Assembly (NCBI GenBank): GCA_050084515.1
Contig: CM114271.1
Span: 28,086,001-28,150,000, forward strand
From: Blasia pusilla
Taxonomy: Eukaryota; Marchantiophyta; Marchantiopsida; Blasiales
DNA: 64,000 nt
Reading direction: 5' to 3'
Made by a program: the position numbers and the translations under genes. Below the pieces are notes generated by a model. It was given only the letters and a program-made list of their open reading frames with translations, did no database searches and had not been told where the DNA came from. Shown here one piece after another: positions 47,835 through 60,340 of the stretch (position 1 is its first letter; the number at the start of each line of letters is the position of its first letter).

Positions 47835-50269
47835 ATGATCCCAAACCCTGTAGTCGACTACTTTGCCTATGTAGTTGGCTCATGAAGTGCCCTAAGCAGA
47901 ATTCTCTTCTTTCCACAGCTAAGTGAGCATGAACTTGTTCATTATCAAGTGGTTACCTACTTACGTTTTGCATTATATGCACATATCTTCTTGAACACAA
48001 GTGCTTGTTGTGGTATTTGTAGTGCAGAAGCAGTTCTATAGGACATCCTGAGTTTTGCTCGAATCTGGTACAACATCTGTTCTGTGCATCCGCAGGTGTA
48101 GATGCGCATCTCTCAACCATCTGTTTAGTTATTTCTTTCTGGAAATGCTTCAAGGACAATTGATACTCGCTTCTTAGTAGACGTTGCTATCATAGGCAAC
48201 TTAGAACTTCCCTTAAAGCACAGTTACAGGCTCTGAGTAATTTCCTATACATTCAGACTTGGACACTGCACTACTCAGCTCACATAAATTTATTACGGCC
48301 ATTGAATCCTACCATGCGTCTCTACTATGTGAAACAATCCGTTCTACCTTTGAATGACTTCCTCTAGCAAGGATATGTTTGTGACTTGAGCATTGCGCTA
48401 GGCCGAGTACCAAGCAAAAGCATGGTTGTTCTGCTACCTCTTGCTACTTAGGATTCATCCAGATTCAGGTAACACCGTAATTGAACTCTAAAGGCTATTC
48501 CAGCAATTAAGAGTTCAATCTATAAAACATCTTTCCTACTACTCAGTGGAGTAGCTCCTGCTTTTGCAATGTAGACTATCCCAGCAGCCAGCGAATTCGG
48601 TTACATAAGACATCCTTTCTATTACTGAATAGAAGTTTTACTGTTTTTACTATCAAGTATGCAGCTACATTGAGCAATGGTGCTACACCTGCACCTACAC
48701 TAGCACTTCTGTTTATGGTGTTGCTCTGATGGATGCAAGACCACTAAGGCATGAACCACTCTCTTGTAGCTTTGGCAGGCTCATTTGTGCCTATTTCGAG
48801 GGTTTTCTTTGCTTAAGTGATGTACCAGCTCCATTCTATGAGGGATACCTAGGGGACTCCTACATCCGCAAGACTAATTTTAGGCTCAGAATAACAAAGT
48901 AAGCATTCTTATGCATCATCTGGCTGCGTTAAGAATCACTCAACCCGAAGTAGAACCATAAGCTCAAGGTACTCAAACCTATGTTGATAACTCTGGTTGT
49001 AGTCAGAGTTTATACAAGCTTAAGTAAAAGCATAAAGTAAAGTGCAAAAACACTAGCTCCTTGTAGCCAGACTAAGTATTCATTCAACAGAAGTAAAACT
49101 CAGCTAAGTGCACATCTTCTTCAATAGCTTAACAATAGTGTGCCTGTATGTAGTTTACATCATGATGAAGTTGCATTGAAAATGTTATTCCATGTACAAG
49201 AACTTGATGAGCCCATATCTAGCACTTGCCATTTATTGGAGTAGTGTTCCACACAAAGTTGAATCCGCACTATCTAAATTCAACCATATTCTCATAGATT
49301 GAAGAATCCAATGACTAAACAACAACCTACTGCAATCTGAGCTACCCAAGTCACTAGGCAGCTGGGTCTTGTGATACTCATATAAATCTGCTTAATTGAA
49401 ATTAGTAATGCTTAATTGACATTAGTGAGCTACCAGCACTCTCATAATATAGCTCTTACAACTCTGAGTTTGGCTTTGAGGCTCAGACTTACCTTCAAAT
49501 GCCAGCATAATGACATATTTACATGCAATCTGTGGGAGGCTGCTCATCCTTATTTTGTTACTAATGTACTCTAAGCATCAATGATATTCCTTACTCCCTT
49601 GGTAATATAGTCTAAGCTTCACTAAGCATTGCACCTTATCACAGGTGTTGCTTACATGCACTTAAGCACCCGGTAATACTCCATTGGAATCACTTTCTGT
49701 ATAACACATACATCACGTCTGTAGGATCCAACTCTCCACAACCAAAAAGCAACATTGCCTAGAGTAGCTACCAGTTCCAAATTCTAGCTGAAGCAAATAC
49801 AATATGGGGAGCTCTTCTAGACCAACCTCACGTAATAGACCCAACTCAACTTCTGCGAGAAGGAAACAACAGTTCAACAAGAGCAGATTGACTACCTTGA
49901 GAGATTCCAGGAGAAGAAGAGTTGCTCTGCTGAGAAGCTTAGCATGTAAGCCACAATATCAGGGTTGCCCTTTCGTAGATATGTACATCAAGCAATGGGA
50001 ATCAGTCTGTTCACAATCAATAAAGCAGATGCAATGCTATGGATATTGTGGTTATGTGCAATACGGGAGCTCACACTCACGCATGTGTCTGCTTGAATCT
50101 GATTGCAACCTACCATATGCTTTATGTAATGGTTTCTTCAAAGACTATGCATCTCCCCAATGAGGTAGATTCTATGTGTGTGACATTTGCATTGCAGATA
50201 AACCATGCACGCATTTCAACGTTGTCGTATAATAAAATCAGCCAGTGTGTAAACTCCTTCCCCGTTAAG
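47835..50269. other. Unassigned region before the second Helitron
   Basis: Mostly short frames. The 119-codon frame at 49804-50163 is basic at its start (RLTTLRDSRRRRVALLRSLA) and has several cysteines. It could be an N-terminal Helitron exon lying upstream of the LTR-like unit, but no family match can be claimed. Confidence 0.35.
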
Positions 50270-50981
50270 TGTTAGATAGAGTTTTATTAGTATTAAGTAA
50301 ATTAGCTTAAGAAAAAAAAATTCCCATGTTTAAACCTCTTAATGGTGCCTCTTTTATGTGGGCCCAACTTTAGGAAAAGAGGTAATAAATAAAAGATGAC
50401 TTTATAAAATTAAAGTAGTGAGGTTGATGCTTTAATGAAAAGCAAAAGTAGGCTTGGTTGGTGGCTAGGTTAGTTGGGGTAATTTGGAAAATATCAAGTG
50501 GATAAAATAGGATATTTTGGAAGAGATAAGAGAAAATCTACTTGTGTCAAAATGTGATTGGCTAAACCTTGAGAGGAAACCATGTGGCACAAGATAAGAT
50601 TAGTTCTATTTCGTACTCTTGTGGATCACTTGTGAGTATATAAAGAGGAGGGACCTTCAAGGGTTCATCCCCTTCTATTCCACGTCTTGAGTCTCTCGTG
50701 TCACTCTTGAGTGTATGACTTTGGGATTGCTTGCTCTTCTAATGAGAATGGATCACCCCTCTTGGGAGAATAACTTGACCATGGTCTATTCTTTGAGAGA
50801 TTTCTAGAGTGTGGTGTGTGTGTGTGGAGATGAGAGGTTTGTCACCTTAGAGGAGTTTAGTCATACTAAAATCGTGAATGTTTTGGCTTGTTACTGTCCC
50901 AATGAGAATGGATTACCCCTCTTGGGAGAATAACTCCGCCAAAACCCATTCTTGAGGAGAGTAGAGAATGTTTGTCAAACA
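50270..50981 (+). mobile_element. Possible solo LTR (712 bp)
   Basis: Starts TGTTAGATAGAG and ends TTGTCAAACA, so it has TG...CA ends with a short TGTT/AACA inverted match. A TATA box (TATATAAAG, 50637-50645) is placed as expected for a plus-strand LTR promoter. A 34-base block (AATGAGAATGGATYACCCCT...) is repeated inside at 50741 and 50901. No target-site duplication was found, so the limits and the call remain uncertain. Confidence 0.45.
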
Positions 50982-51732
50982 TGGATAGGAGTGGAGCACT
51001 AGTTGTGCCCGATTTTCCTTTCCTCAATCCATATCATATCAAGATACTCTTTGTAGATAGGCATTGGTTCACTCGCTATTTAGTTTATCACTTTGGAGAG
51101 GCATTCATGAACCTGGTCATTCAATCTCCAACTCCGGTGATCCTTCCTATCGTCACATATGCAAGGACATGGGATTGTACTTTGTATGTCTTTATATAGC
51201 GATCCATGGACGTCAATAGGCCTGCTTAAATAGGGTTTAACACTAGTTGTGTTATCTTCCTCGTGTACAAGCGTAAAGTAGTTTATAGGGATTTTATAGT
51301 TAGGAATTTCAGGATCCAATGTCTCGAAGAAGTGATCGCCTCGGCACTTCCATTTGTGATACTTGTCGTGAGAGAATTGAGAGTATACATAATAATCTTG
51401 TATTGAAAAAGGAGAACTTCTTAGAGAGTTCACCTTGCATCGACCACGTCTGCCGCAGCTAGAAGGCATGCCCTTACTCAAAGAAAGGCTCTCAACACAA
51501 CAACGTGTATATGATCCCATCCTAGATCTGATCAGTCCTCAGCATGGATCCTATAAAGATGCAATTTTTATCTATTGTAGATTCCAAGATAGGTGGTGAG
51601 AGAAAGTTTAATGGTTTTCATAGAGGGTTCTTCTTTATGATCTCTCTGCTCGACTCCCCTTTAGTAGGTTTTAACCTAGCCAACAAATCACATGCCAACT
51701 ACTCACATATACCACCACCTTTAAAGTAGATT
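50982..51732. other. Degenerate sequence upstream of second Helitron Rep
   Basis: Broken plus-strand coding-like readings occur (for example ICDTCRERIESIHNN near 51345 and DLISPQHGSYKDAIFIY near 51530). The 146-codon minus-strand frame at 51080-51520 is the opposite strand of this and lacks a domain. It is probably the N-terminal part of the Helitron-like element. Confidence 0.35.
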
Positions 51733-52670
51733 ATGTATATTAATCTACAAGTTAATCCACTATTCAAAGATTATAAAACACTAATAGAGCTACCAGACAC
51801 ATCATCTGGCTTGATCGTGCTACCTCTATCATCAGTACACAGCATATTGAAGTCATCTCATGAGAAAGGCCAGGTTACTTACAGCATGAACCATGATCCT
51901 TACCACCTGAATATTCTCCAAGATGTAGCCTACTCTTTTCCTGTTCAAAAAAGGACTTCTACAGACATCTATGACAATGGGAGTATATCTCTACGTTCGA
52001 GTGCTTCCTCAAGGGTTGATCTACTCACAGATGCCTTTGGTACATCTCTTGATCCTAATCTCACAATAGAGACAGCTTCATTCCCATTCATGTTTTTGTT
52101 TCATCGTGGCTACTTCACTGGTCTTACCACCTTTTCAGAATATATGTGTAATAGATCTCCTCAGTTGTTTAGTCTATTCTCTTGGTACAAGCCATGTGCA
52201 TTGTTGATGCCCCAGTTGCGCCTATCTATTGCATTATGTTCAAACTCACGTACATTTATCCTTAATAAAGAGTTAGATAAACTTAAGAAGGACAAGCCTA
52301 ACCTGTCTAAGAAAGACTTATATCATCAACTATCAAAGCACTCGATAAGTCCTCAGATACCATGTAGTCCATGTTGGCATAGGCGACATCTCAAAGATCT
52401 TAAAGCTATGGTGCATAAGTGGGGAATGCCCCAATTATTCTTAACTCAAACTTCATATGAAGTGTCTGCTACAAGGTGATCAGAATTCACTGATATAGAA
52501 TCAATAGTAAGCAAATTCAACGCAACTTTTACTTGGCGTGATGCTCCAGCTGAGTGCTCTCAGCTCTTTCTTGTCAGGCTTCATTCATTTCTTTCATCCT
52601 TCATTTTCTCAGGTCCTCAGATACTTGGGAAAGTTCATGACTACCTTATTCGCTATGAGTTGTAGGGCAT
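51733..52670 (+). pseudogene. Helitron-like Rep region
   Basis: A 248-codon open frame (51733-52479) and its continuation contain ASFPFMFLFHRGYFTGLTTF, PSLSKKDLYHQL-type sequence, then KWGMPQLFLTQTSYE (about 52405-52450). After a stop come APAECSQLFLVRLHSFLSSF, GKVHDYLIRYEL, a stop and GIFVRIH. In Helitron Rep proteins the 'PtlFlTlS', 'PAEC' and 'YW-R-E-Q-RG-H-H' blocks occur in this order. The last HUH-like position reads FVRIH and is at the edge of the next insertion, so it is damaged or cut. Confidence 0.65.
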
Positions 52671-52671
52671 T

Positions 52672-53355
52672 TTCGTGCGCATACACATCGCTACACAACA
52701 TACATCGTTGTCATCGAACACACACACAAACACACACGATCCCATGCTAACTCATGGCATCCATACACAGAGGCGAGAAGTACCAAAATATCTCCAATAA
52801 AGTAAGATCCAATCTCTCTCTACACCATCTCACACCATAGCTCTCAAAAGTGTCCACTCTCTCTCATGTCAAACCAAACCCACTCTCCTAATGAGAGGCT
52901 TGGGTTACATTCACAAGGCAAGGAATCATAGCTCGGCCGCCTCATGCCAAGAGGTTCAACAAAGAGAGAATGAGCTCTCAAGCTCTCTCCTTGAGGTATA
53001 CCCCTCCCCTCTCCCAAGCTCTCTCCATGGTAACCTATTCTCCCAAGTCACCTCCTTGGCTCTTGACCTGATGTAGGACGTCAAGGGCCACTTACCAAAA
53101 ATATAAAGTCGATCATATACTCAGACTAGTACTTACCTAAAATAGTAAGTTTCTCAATATGGCTCCAAATGAGCCGAAATGAAGGGGAAACCTGCTCTCT
53201 CAGGTTTCCCGAGGCCTCAACAGGTCATCCTCAACCTCTTGGGTCTATCCTCCACTACTCGTGCAGACGCTCTGCTAGATCCTACCGATCTATCATAACA
53301 ATCGTGACAACGCGCACGGGTAGTCTCAGAGATTTGTACCTATACGGGTAGTCTC
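52672..53355. mobile_element. Insertion inside second Helitron, sharing an end with the gypsy LTR
   Basis: The left end, TGCGCATACACATCGCTACA followed by CAACATACATCG, is the same as the start of block A of the gypsy LTR at 25915 and 26509. Helitron coding ends just before it and resumes at about 53360 (VDKPVPNLMTEVRGG). The interior has CT-rich tracts, and near the right end the ACGGGTAGTCTC motif is repeated at about 53315 and 53343. It is likely a solo LTR of a related family, but TG...CA ends and a target duplication were not confirmed. Confidence 0.5.
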
Positions 53356-53359
53356 TATT

Positions 53360-54480
53360 GTTGACAAACCAGTACCAAACCTGATGACAGAGGTTCGTGG
53401 TGGAAGACAAGCATCTGAACTTCTTCAAGACTTAGTATTGCATAAGCAACTACATAAATGCAGGGAGGGGGTTGGTATCATTAGGAAAAGGACATCCAAA
53501 CCTTACTTTAGGCTTGGATTCCCTAGTAGTGTTAATCCTAACCCTTATCCATTCATTGATCCTACAACTATGAAGTGGAACTACTACAACCCATCACTTG
53601 AGCACCGTAATGTAATCCCTTATCACCCACTAGTGTTAGTGTTATGGGGGGCTCACATGAACATTCAAAGACTTACTTATGCATATTGGTCATTTTACTT
53701 GCTAAAATAGGCTCTCAAATCTGAGCCCAATGGCTCTCTAGATATAGATATAGAGACAGCTAAGTGCCTTGGTCTTGGGGGTTTAGATGAAGTTAAGCTC
53801 AGGCTAGTCTCAATTGTTGTACTCAACATATCAGTTTCCTTGACGAAGGCTGCCTTGACATCTCTACAAATACCTATGATCTACAGATATAGGGTTTTCC
53901 ACTACATTGATTCAAATCCACCTAGCAAAAGGACTAACTTATATAAGAATGCATCGACCCCATGCATTCATCCTACTACTACATAGTGCAACACACTTGC
54001 ACTTGCAGAAGAACACACCTTCTACCAGTACTGGTCAAACCATGAACTACTCAAAGTCCTACCAAATAGGCAGAGTAGGAAAGTGATTGGATTTGACAAC
54101 TTAGGCAATATTGAAGCTAAGTCTGGTTGAATTTTCCGCTTCATTGAATTCCATCCTCTCTACCAGTGGAATGAATTCTTCTACTCGATTCTACTTGAAA
54201 ACATAGTATTCATATCAAAAGATGATATCGTGCCAAGCCATGATGTTGGGTGGAAATTCTTGCATGAATGTGTACACGGAGGTATTGTCAAATCTATGGA
54301 TGATATACATATCTTGATTATTTCCCATGTAGCTCAAAATTTATGGAGTCAAGTTCATGAAGCTGAAATTCTTTTTAAAGCTACATACTTCAAGCTGAGT
54401 TAGCAACTAATTTAGACATTATGCTATCTACTTCACCTATTGATATTGATGTACTTGAGATAGTTCAGAATACATAAGAT
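53360..54480 (+). pseudogene. Helitron-like post-Rep and linker region
   Basis: The 108-codon frame 53384-53710 has LLQDLVLHKQLHKCREGVGI, CxFGFP-like YFRLGFPSS, YYNPSLEHRNVIPYHPLVLV and a NIQRLTYAYW block, as in the Helitron segment after the HUH motif. Further blocks with stops: YRYRVFHYIDSNPPSKRTNL (53885), HPLYQWNEFFYSILLENIVF (54150) and DVGWKFLHECVHGGIVKSMD (54245). No catalytic residues are expected here. Confidence 0.6.
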
Positions 54481-55175
54481 GACTAGATTGATCAAGCAAC
54501 ACTCAATGAGGAAGAGCATCTGCTCTTCATGAAACTTAAGGATGTAAAATCTGGTCTAGTAGTCCTTTCAGGCCCTCCAAGTTGTGGCAAGTCCTTCTTC
54601 ATACAATTAATGTATAAGTTTTGGTCTTCCAAGAAGATGGCATCACTACTAACTGCAACAACAGGTATAGCGGTTGTACGTCTCCATTCACATGCAATCA
54701 CGGTTCATTCAACGTTTGCTATCCCTATTCGTTGTGATCTTCCAGCTATGCATGCTACTTTTGATTCTTATGCCAGGCTTACATCTGCTCAAGTTATTTT
54801 CATTGAAGAATTCTCAATGCTAACGTGCAAATTGTTGCAAGTTATATGTCCATATGGGCCCCACCTTTCCCTTCCCCTTACTTGCCTTCATGTTCCATAC
54901 TCCCCCATTTATTCCTCCCTCCATCTCCACTCCCTCCTCCCTCATTGCTCCACTCATCCCTCCTTGCCTTCCATCATAAAAGTGAGGGTCCCATCTCTTG
55001 GAACTCATGTCCATGGACATGGGCGGACTTGTCCATCCTTAGGAAGGACTTGTCCATTTTTGTGCAACCATATTCCACAATAGTTGGTCCATGCTTACTC
55101 GTTATCAACTCTATATTTGCCTACGGCCTAGCATATGTTGTGCTATCACGTGTTAAGACCAGGAAACAATTGTGA
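54480..55175 (+). pseudogene. PIF1-type helicase split by a MITE
   Basis: The open frame 54529-54840 has LVVLSGPPSCGKSFFIQL (Walker A), LLTATTGIAVVRLHSHAI, HSTFAIPIR and VIFIEEFSML (Walker B, DE replaced by EE). The MITE at 54834-55069 follows. Afterwards only the very end of the domain is present: IFAYGLAYVVLSRVKTRKQL (55110-55170). The region between Walker B and the C-terminal YVVLSR block is missing, so the domain was deleted as well as interrupted. Confidence 0.85.
54834..55069. mobile_element. MITE family copy 3, internally shorter
   Basis: Begins GTTGCAAGTTATATGTCCAT and ends TCCATTTTTGTGCAACC. It shares the CATATGGGCCCCACCTTTCC and CATACTCCCCCATTT blocks with the 47521 copy but lacks about 75 bases at its left end. 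It sits in the helicase coding sequence of the second Helitron. Confidence 0.82.
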
Positions 55176-58100
55176 ATACTAGGTAAACTAGAACCTTCTG
55201 ATTTCTCTGTTCTTGGTCAGCACTCATAACCCATTGGATACTCCATACAGCTACCAAAAGATGCCCACAAGAGGCAACTCAAGTCGGTGTCGTGTTGCAA
55301 GAACTTCATCCCAAGTCCCTCAGCAAACACAACTCCCACAAACCTAACCCAGACACATTTTGAGCAGTGCAATCTACAAATGAGTATCATCGCTAGGAGA
55401 GAAACACACATGAGGTACTTTCCTGACCCCTCTCTACCGTTCATTTTCTCTATAGTTCTCTCTTCTAACCTACTATCACCATGTGCCTTCAAGCTACCTT
55501 GATTTTGCAAGCATGATTCTTAGTGACATCAAGTTTGAACCTACAAGCCACGATTCATTTTCCCAACTGAGAATCATATAAAGTACATGGATAATCTAGG
55601 CTTGGTCCCTTCTTTCTAGGAGCACGGAGTAACAGGAAGGCAAATACAATCACTCATTAACCAGGGCCAAATCTAGGATTCCAAGTTCCGTCATATCAAC
55701 AAGAAAGCACCCGCATCAGATACTTTTTACCTTCTGATTTATGGTTTTCATTGTGCTATTCTCCATTAAGTCTTAAGATTAGATGAGGCCCTCCATGTAC
55801 TAACACTTTCCATTTATCACCAAACATTCAGAAAGAAGCCTTGAAGTTTAATAATGTGGCAACCCTGACAAGGAAACATGCAGCACGGCTCTTCAATATA
55901 ATCTCAGGAGGGATTAGGCTAGATCAGTTGTGTGCACCCAGGCATCAAATGCATTTACCTATTAACATGTTGTTTGACTTTTCCTCAGCCAAAGCAAGCC
56001 ATCTCATTGAGAGGATAAAGTTAGCCTAGGATAATGGCCACTACCGGAGTTTGAGACATTAGCTATTGATGTTGACAACCCTAATCATTTCCCTGAATTA
56101 CCTAAGTTTGATGATTTTATCATCTTGTCTCATATTCCTGGTTGAGATGCACCATCTCAACCCAAGGCTGAATTCTCTTTGGGCAATTCACCTAACTTTG
56201 GTTTTGGATCAAACTCTCTCGCTCTGAGTACAACTCTACTCTCTAGTCCCCCAGCAAACGCAAATGCAGATAATAGGTAAAGTTTCATTTCCTTAGTATC
56301 TTAGATTCTTGCATGAACCTCCACTGCAAATTCTGTTATAATTTAGTCTTAATGTTCTATTCTGACACTTGAGCTTTGTTTCTCTGCAGGTCGCTATTAT
56401 TTTCCCTGCAGGTTCTTGTGGCTGATGAAGTGCACAATCATATCCCTAAGATATACTCCATACTTGTGCAAGTTCTTAGTTCAGTTGAACTTTGATTTTT
56501 TTCTTGAAGTTTCTTGCCTAGTGGACATTTACTTCACTAATTTTCCTGATGCATGCATCAGGTTACACTCAATGTATTTCGCAATAGGCTTCTTTCCATT
56601 TGCATATGTCTCCTTCTAGGTTATCTTTTAGGCAACTGTAGCAATATAGTACTTTACTTAAGCTCAGCTGGAGCATGATGCATTTTTTTTTCTTACAACT
56701 TAACGCACAAGCCATTTTTTGTAGAGTTCCACCTCTAATGCATTTGCTGCAATATTTTTCCTTTATCATTTAGGCAGTTGTAGCAATGTAGTACTTTACT
56801 TAAGCTCATCTAGAGCAGGATCCATTCCTTTTTCTTACAGACTTAATACACATGTTATTTTTGTGGAGTTCTACCTCTTATGCATATGCTGCTATATTTT
56901 GCCTTTATCATTGTGCAATCATCTAAGATTATGATGTGCAAATAAACATGCATGTTTCATCTCTTATTCATGTCACTTTACAATATTTTGTATGTTCAAC
57001 CAGCAGGTCATGCTCTTGTGGAACTAAATACCCCTTACTTTAAGCTCCCACTTTTACTATCACCACTATTAGTTCCCAGTTAGTCACTTAGTGTTCTAGC
57101 AATGCTTACTTTGCCTTCATGTTGTTGTGTATGGCAAGTTTGCATTCAGTCTTCACATTAGTTTGTTTAATATTTTCTACTAAGATGCTCTTGCAATCTT
57201 TAACACTTCTACTTGTTTCCCACTTTGGATCATATATCATGTACTCACTTGTTTTTTTCCTATTTCTTCTCATTATGGTGCAGCTCAGACAAATGAGGAT
57301 AAGGGCAATACCAAGGAGAGGTAACTAGAATCGAGATCAACGTCAAAGGAGCCTACATGCTACCAATGTTGCTTCAAGTGTTCATGCTGATCATCCTTCA
57401 TCTGCTGCGCTCTTGACAAACAACTCTAGCGCAACACCTTTCAAGTTTACAGAAGGATTTCATGTGCTCTCGCTGCAGCATACCAAAATTCAGCTAAACT
57501 CAGTTCAAAGCTTGCAGTTGTCACCGAGTCATTGCATTCAGCAAAGGCAGAAAGTTTTGCAAGTACTCTTGCTTTAGAGGAAGCAAATCATAAGCTTGAA
57601 TCAACAAGGACTGAGTTCGGATCTATTCTTTCTACTATGCATGTTACATTGACCACGATGAGGCACTCAAGCAGCAAGTACAGATCATCAAGGATATTTT
57701 TAACTTGTAGTTACTGAGGGATGATTTAGATCCACGTTGCTTCCACCATTCTATTTTATTCTCATACTTAGCATGTAACATTGCAATTGGTAATAAGCAA
57801 GCTTGCAGCTGGGAGCTTACTACAGCTACTGCAACGTGTATATTGGTCTTCACAGAGCCCATATTAGGACTTCAAATGTTAGTGGCTAATATGGATCTAT
57901 ATTAAACTTTGTGCATTTGCAATTTTTGTTCAAACTACAATGTGTTACATTTCATAACACTTTCCACTATGTCTAACTGCCTCTATGACAATTACAACTC
58001 ATTTTCACATTCAGCCTTCTTCATGGTTTATTCATTTTGTTCCAAGAGTTGCTCACAACATGTATTGACTTGCAATTGAGTGAAACTTGAAATTGTTCTA

Positions 58101-58499
58101 CCATGCAAGGGTGAATGGTATTCGTTTCAGCACATCTACTCAACATTGATTTAGTTAAAGCAAGAATCATCACTAGAATTTATGATTATGTACTACTTGT
58201 GAACCTCTTCTGCATCGAAACAAATTGTTAGATAGTCTACACTCAAATATGTGTATATGGCAGCCCTTACATACATTGTCTTCATGTGCATGCATACTTA
58301 TCAACACTTTGCAACCTTGGAGAAGGTAAACTCTAATGAGGTACTCTTAGGCTCGCTCTTAGGTAGTGTTTCTTTTATTTTCCTCTCTCCAATTATTGCT
58401 CCCACCTATTCTAGGTCTAATAGCAGTCATACTCCTACTCTTTTTTCTCTTCTTCACTTATTAGCTCTCTTACTACCAAGCCTACATATACATTCATAG
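55176..58499. other. Unassigned region
   Basis: Possibly the 3' part of the second Helitron-like element. Broken coding-like readings exist (55841-56029; 57532-57717, heptad-like) but no family can be named. A block GGCARYTGTAGCAATRTAGT with surrounding sequence is duplicated at about 56632 and 56773 (about 140 bp apart). No RNA gene was recognised. Confidence 0.4.
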
Positions 58500-60340
58500 C
58501 TCAATCATCATTATGACTACTACCAAGATAACAAACCAATTTTTTCACACATCTGGGGTCGCGAGTAGTGCTAGCCGGCAGTTTTTGCAATTTTTCGTTT
58601 GGGTCAGCAAGGTTCTGGCAGGGTTTCCGGTGAGTGACAGGGCCAATCCGGCAAGTGACGGTGCTACTAGAGGAATGACGGAAAGTATCCCCATTCTGGC
58701 AGAGAGTCGTCAGGATATAGCCGCCGTCCGTCTGAAATCAGCAGAAACTGATGGCTCCCTACAATGAGCCTCCCGAAATAGTGCCGATTTGAATTTTGAT
58801 GGCCGGCTATTTTAAGGCTTACCTGGCAAGGGGTGATTGGAGGAGACAGCTGATGGTTGGATGAGATCTCCAAAGGCAAAGCATGTCGTCGCCGTCAAAT
58901 TTGGGGGAAGGATTTCAAACCCTAGCCCGTCGCTCTTTCTCCTAAGGTTGTAGCCGTTCGACTCAAATCCAACGGCTTCAACAGAAGATTTCGGAGGGGC
59001 AGCCCAAGACGGGAAGGCAGAAGCGACACGGCTGGGGCCGCTGGGTGACAAGCATGTGGGGCCATGGGGTAGTACCCTCAGACTGAGCCCTCCCGAGCTC
59101 ATTCCTCACTATTTTCTCTACGACTCCTCTGCTCTCTCCCCGACTCCGAGGCTCCAACTCCCCGCACTCTCCATAGCTTCGATTATGTTCGTGATTTTTC
59201 TCGATCTGCTGCTCTCTCCCCGCTCCGCTCGCTACTCTCTCCCCGACTCCGCTCAGTCCGTTGCTCCTCTCTCCCACTCCCCGCACGGCCCGCAACTTTC
59301 CCTCTCCCCGAAGGATCCAAAATTTTTGACTCCATTGCTGCTCGGCGACGTTGATACTCGCTTAGTTGCGCAACACAGATACTCGCTCGAGTCAGGACTT
59401 CTCACTCCCTGACTCTGCTCAGTTCGCTGCTCCCCAAACTCCAAGTACCCATCTCTCTGCAGCTTTGATTCTCCTAGAAGGACCCGACTCCGTTGCTACT
59501 CCAACACGATGCATAGATTTTTGCTACGCTCTGGAGTCTAGACTCCTCCCTCTCCGCAGCTGATCATCGTTTTCTCATTGCTGACTTCGAAGCAGTCCAC
59601 AACAAACCTGCATTGAAGCAGGTCGTCTTCTCTTAGACTCTGCGAGTTTGTATGTGTGCAGCATATTTGTGCGCTTTCCAGCTTGTTTTCTCTCTGCTCC
59701 GTAGACTTTCTTCAGTTCGTTGCTCTTATATGTTGGCTCCCCAACGTACTCTGCACAGTGGCTCCCCAAATCCGCAACTCGTGTTCGTAGTTATGAAGTT
59801 TTGGCTTTCGGGAGCTCCACGGCTAGCTGCAACTGCTCTTCATTACACAGTCGTAGCTTCGTTGAGCTCGGGACTAGGCTGTTCTCCAAGTTGGGCTCCG
59901 TGACTCCATAGGTTGTTCTCCTAGACTCGGAAGCAATGCCTTCTCTCTTAGCTGCCCGGCTTCATGACAGTCCGGCTCTAAGGAATTTCTAAAGTGTCGG
60001 CATCTCTGCCGTGTTTGCGCAGCTTTGTGACTCCGCTCAATCGTTCTCAATTTTCGTTCTGAGTTTTTGGTACTATGCAGATTCGGCTGAGTTTCTGACT
60101 CCCCGAGAACGCTCACCGAGAATCGCTCAGGCGCTACCTAGTGCCCACTATTTGGAAGTCCTCCTTCCACTATTTGGAAATCTTCTTGGGGAATGAGTTT
60201 GAAGCTTTCGGAGATCTACGCATGTTGCATTTCTTCCATAGCTACCTCTTTGTACTAGCTTTGCACAAGCCTTTTTTGTGAATTTCCTTTTGTAAACGTT
60301 GTCTGATTTAGGGTTCATTTAGACAGATTGATTCACATGC
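58500..60340. other. hAT 5' flank with many GACTCC/CCCCGACTC motifs
   Basis: No coding region supported; overlapping frames on both strands have no domain. Between about 59100 and 60110 the motif CTCCCCGACTC or shorter GACTCCG/GACTCTG occurs many times on the plus strand. If it belongs to the hAT element these may be subterminal transposase-binding repeats. The element's terminal inverted repeats were not located. Confidence 0.4.

Larger units (their letters stand above)
51733..55175 (+). mobile_element. Second Helitron-like element, different lineage
   Basis: Plus-strand blocks follow a RepHel order: Rep region (51733-52670), post-Rep block (53360-53710), linker (53710-54480), and PIF1 helicase (54480-54840 and 55085-55175). 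Sequences are unlike those of the 2-16.6 kb Helitron, so this is a separate family, perhaps of the Helentron/Helitron2 type. It is interrupted by an insertion at about 52672-53355 and by a MITE at 54834-55069, and has several stops. The ends are not resolved. Confidence 0.65.

Noticed and set aside
51080-51520. Minus-strand 146-codon open frame
   Set aside because: No recognised family; the plus strand of the same stretch looks like decayed sequence of the Helitron-like element.
58978-59412. Open frames of 105-118 codons on both strands
   Set aside because: They follow from the CCCCGACTC-rich repeats and have no domain.
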